Assembly (NCBI RefSeq): GCF_947495725.1
Contig: NZ_CANLZZ010000005.1
Location: 248,001 to 312,000 of the forward strand
Reading direction: 5' to 3'
Length of the DNA: 64,000 bases
From: an uncultured Lutibacter sp.
GTDB taxonomy: Bacteria; Bacteroidota; Bacteroidia; Flavobacteriales; Flavobacteriaceae
Positions 61,210 to 64,000 of the stretch are shown here, one piece after another. Within the stretch, counting starts at the first letter, position 1. Each line of letters starts with the position of its first letter. Position numbers and translations under genes: made by a program. The notes beneath the pieces are model-generated. The model was given only the letters and a program-made list of their open reading frames with translations. It ran no database searches and had not been told where the DNA came from.

Positions 61210-63411
61210 ATGAACATATTATCTATTAAAAACTTAATTCTAATACTTCTAATTATTTCTCCATTTTTGGTGAAAGCTCAAGAAGTTGATTTTTCTTTTC
61301 AAAATAAGGAATTACCAATTGATGTAAGAGCGAAAATTTTGGTTTCTCAAATGACATTGGATGAAAAAATAAGTCAAATGGTACACGCTTCAGCAGCTAT
61401 TCCAAGATTAAAAGTTGCAGATTATAATTGGTGGAGTGAAGCATTACACGGTGTTGCACGTAATGGAAAAGCAACTATTTTTCCACAAGGAATTGGATTA
61501 GGTGCAACCTTTGATCCTGAATTAATAAAAGAAGTTGCATCTGCAATATCTGATGAAGCAAGAGCAAAATATTCAATTTCTCAAGCTATGGGAAATCATA
61601 GTAAATTTGCGGGACTTACTTTTTGGTCTCCAACTGTAAATTTGTACCGTGATCCTCGTTATGGTCGTGGACAAGAATCATATAGTGAAGATCCTTTTTT
61701 AATGTCTAAAATTGGAGTTGCCTTTGTAAAAGGTTTACAAGGAGATGATCCAAATTATTTAAAAACTGCAGCTTGTGCAAAACATTTTGTAATGCATTCT
61801 GGTCCTGAACACGGTAAATTAGAATTTAACGTTGAGGTTTCTAAACAAGATTTAAACGAAACTTATTTCCCAGCCTTTAAAGCTTTAGTTGAAGATGCAA
61901 AAGTAGAAGGTGTAATGACAGCTTATAATATGGTTTTTGGAAAGCCTTCTTGTACTAGTGAATTTTTAGTGAAAGAAACATTAAGAGAAAACTGGAATTT
62001 TGATGGGTATGTAACTTCAGATTGTGGAGCTATTTCAGGTGCTGCAGGAAAACAAGGATATGCAAAAACAGCTTTAGATGCTTCGGCATTGGCTTTAACT
62101 GCAGGCATAAATCTAAATTGTGGAGGTACTTATAAAAACTTAAAAAAAGCATTAGAAAAAGGATTAATTACGGAAGAATTAATCAATAAAAGAGTTATCC
62201 AATTGTTTAAAACTCGTTTCCGTTTAGGAATGTTTGATAAGCAAGAAGATGTTCCTTTTTCAAAAATTGGACCTGAAGTAATTCATTCAGAAAAGCATAT
62301 TGCATTATCTCGAGTAGCAGCACAAAAATCTATTGTTTTATTAAAAAACAAGAATAATGTATTACCACTTTCTCCTGAAATAAAAATTCCTTATGTAACA
62401 GGACCTTTCGCAAATTCAAACGATATGTTAATGGGAAGTTATTATGGCGTTAGTACAGGAATGGTAACTATTGTAGAAGGTATTACAGATGCTGTTTCTT
62501 TAGGAACTTCATTAAACTATAGAAGTGGAGCTTTGCCGTTTCAACTAAATCCAAACCCAAAAAACTGGGCGCCAAATGTAGCTGCAGAATCTGATGTTAC
62601 TATTTGTGTTGTTGGAACAACTGCAGATTTAGAAGGAGAAGGTGTTGATGCAATTGCTTCGGCTCACGGAGGTGATAAACCTAATTTAAAATTGCCAGAA
62701 AATCAGATTAAATACATTCATCAAATTATTGAAAAGAAAAAAGATAAACCTTTAATATTGGTAATTGCTAGTGGAGGTCCGGTTTCTTTAGAAGGAATTG
62801 AAGAGCATTGCGATGCTATTCTTCAAATTTGGTATCCGGGTGAGCAAGGTGGAAATGCAGTTGCTGATGTGTTGTTTGGAAAAGTATCTCCTTCAGGAAA
62901 ATTACCAATTACATTTCCTAAAAACGTAGATCAATTACCATCTTATGATGCATATTCTATGAAAGGTAGAACATATAAATATATGACTAAAGATCCAATG
63001 TTTCCTTTTGGTTATGGGTTAACATATTCGAAAACAGAATTCAGTAACTTGGTTTTAAATTCAACAAAATTGAAGAAAAAAGAAACGTTAGAAGTAACTG
63101 TAGATGTTGAGAATGTTGGGAATTTTGATATTGAAGAAGTAGTACAACTATATATATGTCCAGAAAATGTTTCAGGAGGAATTCCTTTAAAAAGTATGAA
63201 AGGATTTAGTAGAGCTTCATTAAAAAAAGGAGAAAAGAAATCAGTTTCATTTTCAATTAATCCAGAAGATTTAAAAGTTGTAAATGAGGAAGGAGAAAGA
63301 GTTTGGAGAAAAGGTAATTACAAAATAGTAGTTGGAAATGCATCACCGGGAGATTTAAGTGTAAAACTTGGAGCATCAGTTCCTCAAACAGCAATAATTC
63401 AACTGAAATAA
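61210..63411 (+). CDS. Glycoside hydrolase family 3 (beta-glucosidase/xylosidase-like)
   Basis: 733 aa secreted enzyme with signal MNILSIKNLILILLIISPFLVKAQ. The GH3 (alpha/beta)8 barrel contains YNWWSEALHGVARNG near 75, RDPRYGRGQESYSEDP near 148, KHFVMHSGPE, and the nucleophile region GYVTSDCGAI near 270 (Asp in SDCGA). The second sandwich domain holds LLKNKNNVLPL and the GEGVDAIAS region, and the fibronectin-III-like end shows YPFGYGLTYS-type FPFGYGLTYSKTEF and KGFSRASLKKGEKKSV. The WWSEALHGVAR form favours a beta-xylosidase/glucosidase of the periplasmic type. It follows the two propeller genes and is one operon with them. Exact substrate unknown. Confidence 0.93.
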   Translation: MNILSIKNLILILLIISPFLVKAQEVDFSFQNKELPIDVRAKILVSQMTLDEKISQMVHASAAIPRLKVADYNWWSEALHGVARNGKATIFPQGIGLGATFDPELIKEVASAISDEARAKYSISQAMGNHSKFAGLTFWSPTVNLYRDPRYGRGQESYSEDPFLMSKIGVAFVKGLQGDDPNYLKTAACAKHFVMHSGPEHGKLEFNVEVSKQDLNETYFPAFKALVEDAKVEGVMTAYNMVFGKPSCTSEFLVKETLRENWNFDGYVTSDCGAISGAAGKQGYAKTALDASALALTAGINLNCGGTYKNLKKALEKGLITEELINKRVIQLFKTRFRLGMFDKQEDVPFSKIGPEVIHSEKHIALSRVAAQKSIVLLKNKNNVLPLSPEIKIPYVTGPFANSNDMLMGSYYGVSTGMVTIVEGITDAVSLGTSLNYRSGALPFQLNPNPKNWAPNVAAESDVTICVVGTTADLEGEGVDAIASAHGGDKPNLKLPENQIKYIHQIIEKKKDKPLILVIASGGPVSLEGIEEHCDAILQIWYPGEQGGNAVADVLFGKVSPSGKLPITFPKNVDQLPSYDAYSMKGRTYKYMTKDPMFPFGYGLTYSKTEFSNLVLNSTKLKKKETLEVTVDVENVGNFDIEEVVQLYICPENVSGGIPLKSMKGFSRASLKKGEKKSVSFSINPEDLKVVNEEGERVWRKGNYKIVVGNASPGDLSVKLGASVPQTAIIQLK

Positions 63412-63423
63412 AACATACATTTA

Positions 63424-64000
63424 ATGAATAAAATATTTTCAATCTTAGTAATGGCTTTAATTTTTGTGCAAACCAGTTTTGCACAAATCAATGTTTATGA
63501 AAAACCTAGATCAAATACACTTGTAAAAACTGTTCAATGGGAAGTAAATGATTTACTTTTTAAAACAAGAAAAAATGTTAAATCACCACACAAAAAAAGT
63601 GTTTTTGCAATTGTAAAAGGAAGAGATGGGGAACAAAAAATACCGTTGTTTTATAATGGAAATAAAGAGTGGGTTTTTCGTTATTCAAGTTCAACAATTG
63701 GAACTAAATCATATGTTTTAGAATCTGAAGTAAAAGAGTTGAATGGTAGAAGAGGTAAGTTTGTTATTTCAGAAAATAAGAAAAAAGAACGTCACGGAGG
63801 AATTGTAAAAAATGAAGATGACAAAAGACATTTTTATTATGAAGATGGTTCACACTATTTTAATCTTGCTTTTGAGTGCGATTGGTTATTTGCATTAGAT
63901 TATGGTCAAAAAGAAATTTCTAAAACAAAACATCTATTAAATTTAATAAACCAAAACGGATTCAATCAGATTGTTATGAATGTGTATGCTTATGATCCGG
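63424..64000 (+). CDS. DUF5060/DUF4038-type putative glycoside hydrolase, 3' end cut by window
   Basis: The first 192 codons are visible, beginning MNKIFSILVMALIFVQTSFA (signal peptide). A beta-rich domain follows with VQWEVNDLLFKTRKN, a DUF5060-like opening that precedes the catalytic part of apiosidase-like (GH140-type) proteins, then KNEDDKRHFYYEDGSHYFNL and NQNGFNQIVMNVYAYDP, the start of a (beta/alpha)8 barrel with a DUF4038-like MNVYAYDP. Twelve bases separate it from the GH3 gene. The family call is from the first part only; the catalytic residues lie outside the window. Confidence 0.65.
   Translation, partial: MNKIFSILVMALIFVQTSFAQINVYEKPRSNTLVKTVQWEVNDLLFKTRKNVKSPHKKSVFAIVKGRDGEQKIPLFYNGNKEWVFRYSSSTIGTKSYVLESEVKELNGRRGKFVISENKKKERHGGIVKNEDDKRHFYYEDGSHYFNLAFECDWLFALDYGQKEISKTKHLLNLINQNGFNQIVMNVYAYDP

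Overview
The window is AT-rich chromosomal DNA from a member of the Bacteroidota, almost certainly a marine Flavobacteriaceae. The signs are TAnnTTTG-type promoters in place of -10/-35 boxes, no strong Shine-Dalgarno sites, many lipoproteins, families that are mostly flavobacterial (DUF6090, split pntAA/pntAB/pntB), and a polysaccharide-degradation locus at the right edge. I saw no rRNA, tRNA, CRISPR array, transposase, reverse transcriptase or integrase.

Layout. 1-14625 is housekeeping: a DEAD-box RNA helicase cut by the left edge, a thioredoxin-fold lipoprotein, an ABC-F ATPase, an ECF sigma operon, a conserved protein of about 480 aa, the three-gene proton-translocating transhydrogenase operon, a PhnP-like metallo-beta-lactamase-fold enzyme, an AlkD-like protein with a pentapeptide-repeat protein, and a DUF2953/GerW-like pair. 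14821-17997 holds membrane and exported proteins.

From about 18.0 to 35.4 kb there is an accessory block in which every gene lies on the minus strand. Most genes or small groups are separated by imperfectly palindromic elements of about 95-310 bp, whose plus-strand ends look like AAC...GTT. These resemble integron attC sites, so I read the block as a cassette array without a visible integrase. Its contents are single-gene modules: exported deaminase, outer-membrane barrels, CDF transporter, four DUF6090-type membrane proteins, DUF418, DUF3500, SIMPL and small membrane proteins. It ends at a phosphofructokinase gene whose active-site residues indicate pyrophosphate use. Next comes a plus-strand operon (XRE/S24 regulator, exonuclease/GIY-YIG nuclease, LETM1-like protein, DUF2007 protein).

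40.1-54.5 kb is the most unusual part: nine consecutive paralogous lipoprotein genes. Each has a near-identical lipoprotein signal, a variable middle domain, usually acidic thrombospondin type 3 calcium-binding repeats, and a C-terminal domain of about 100 aa that is almost invariant in copies 2-9. Each gene has its own terminator, and five share an almost identical upstream leader of about 270 bp. Sequence markers are shuffled between copies, which points to recombination or gene conversion and to domain swapping. I know of no named system with this architecture.

54.6-64 kb is a carbohydrate-use locus: a membrane-anchored winged-helix regulator, divergent from two BNR/Asp-box propeller proteins (one secreted, one lipoprotein), a GH3 glycosidase, and a DUF5060/DUF4038-type putative glycosidase cut by the right edge.
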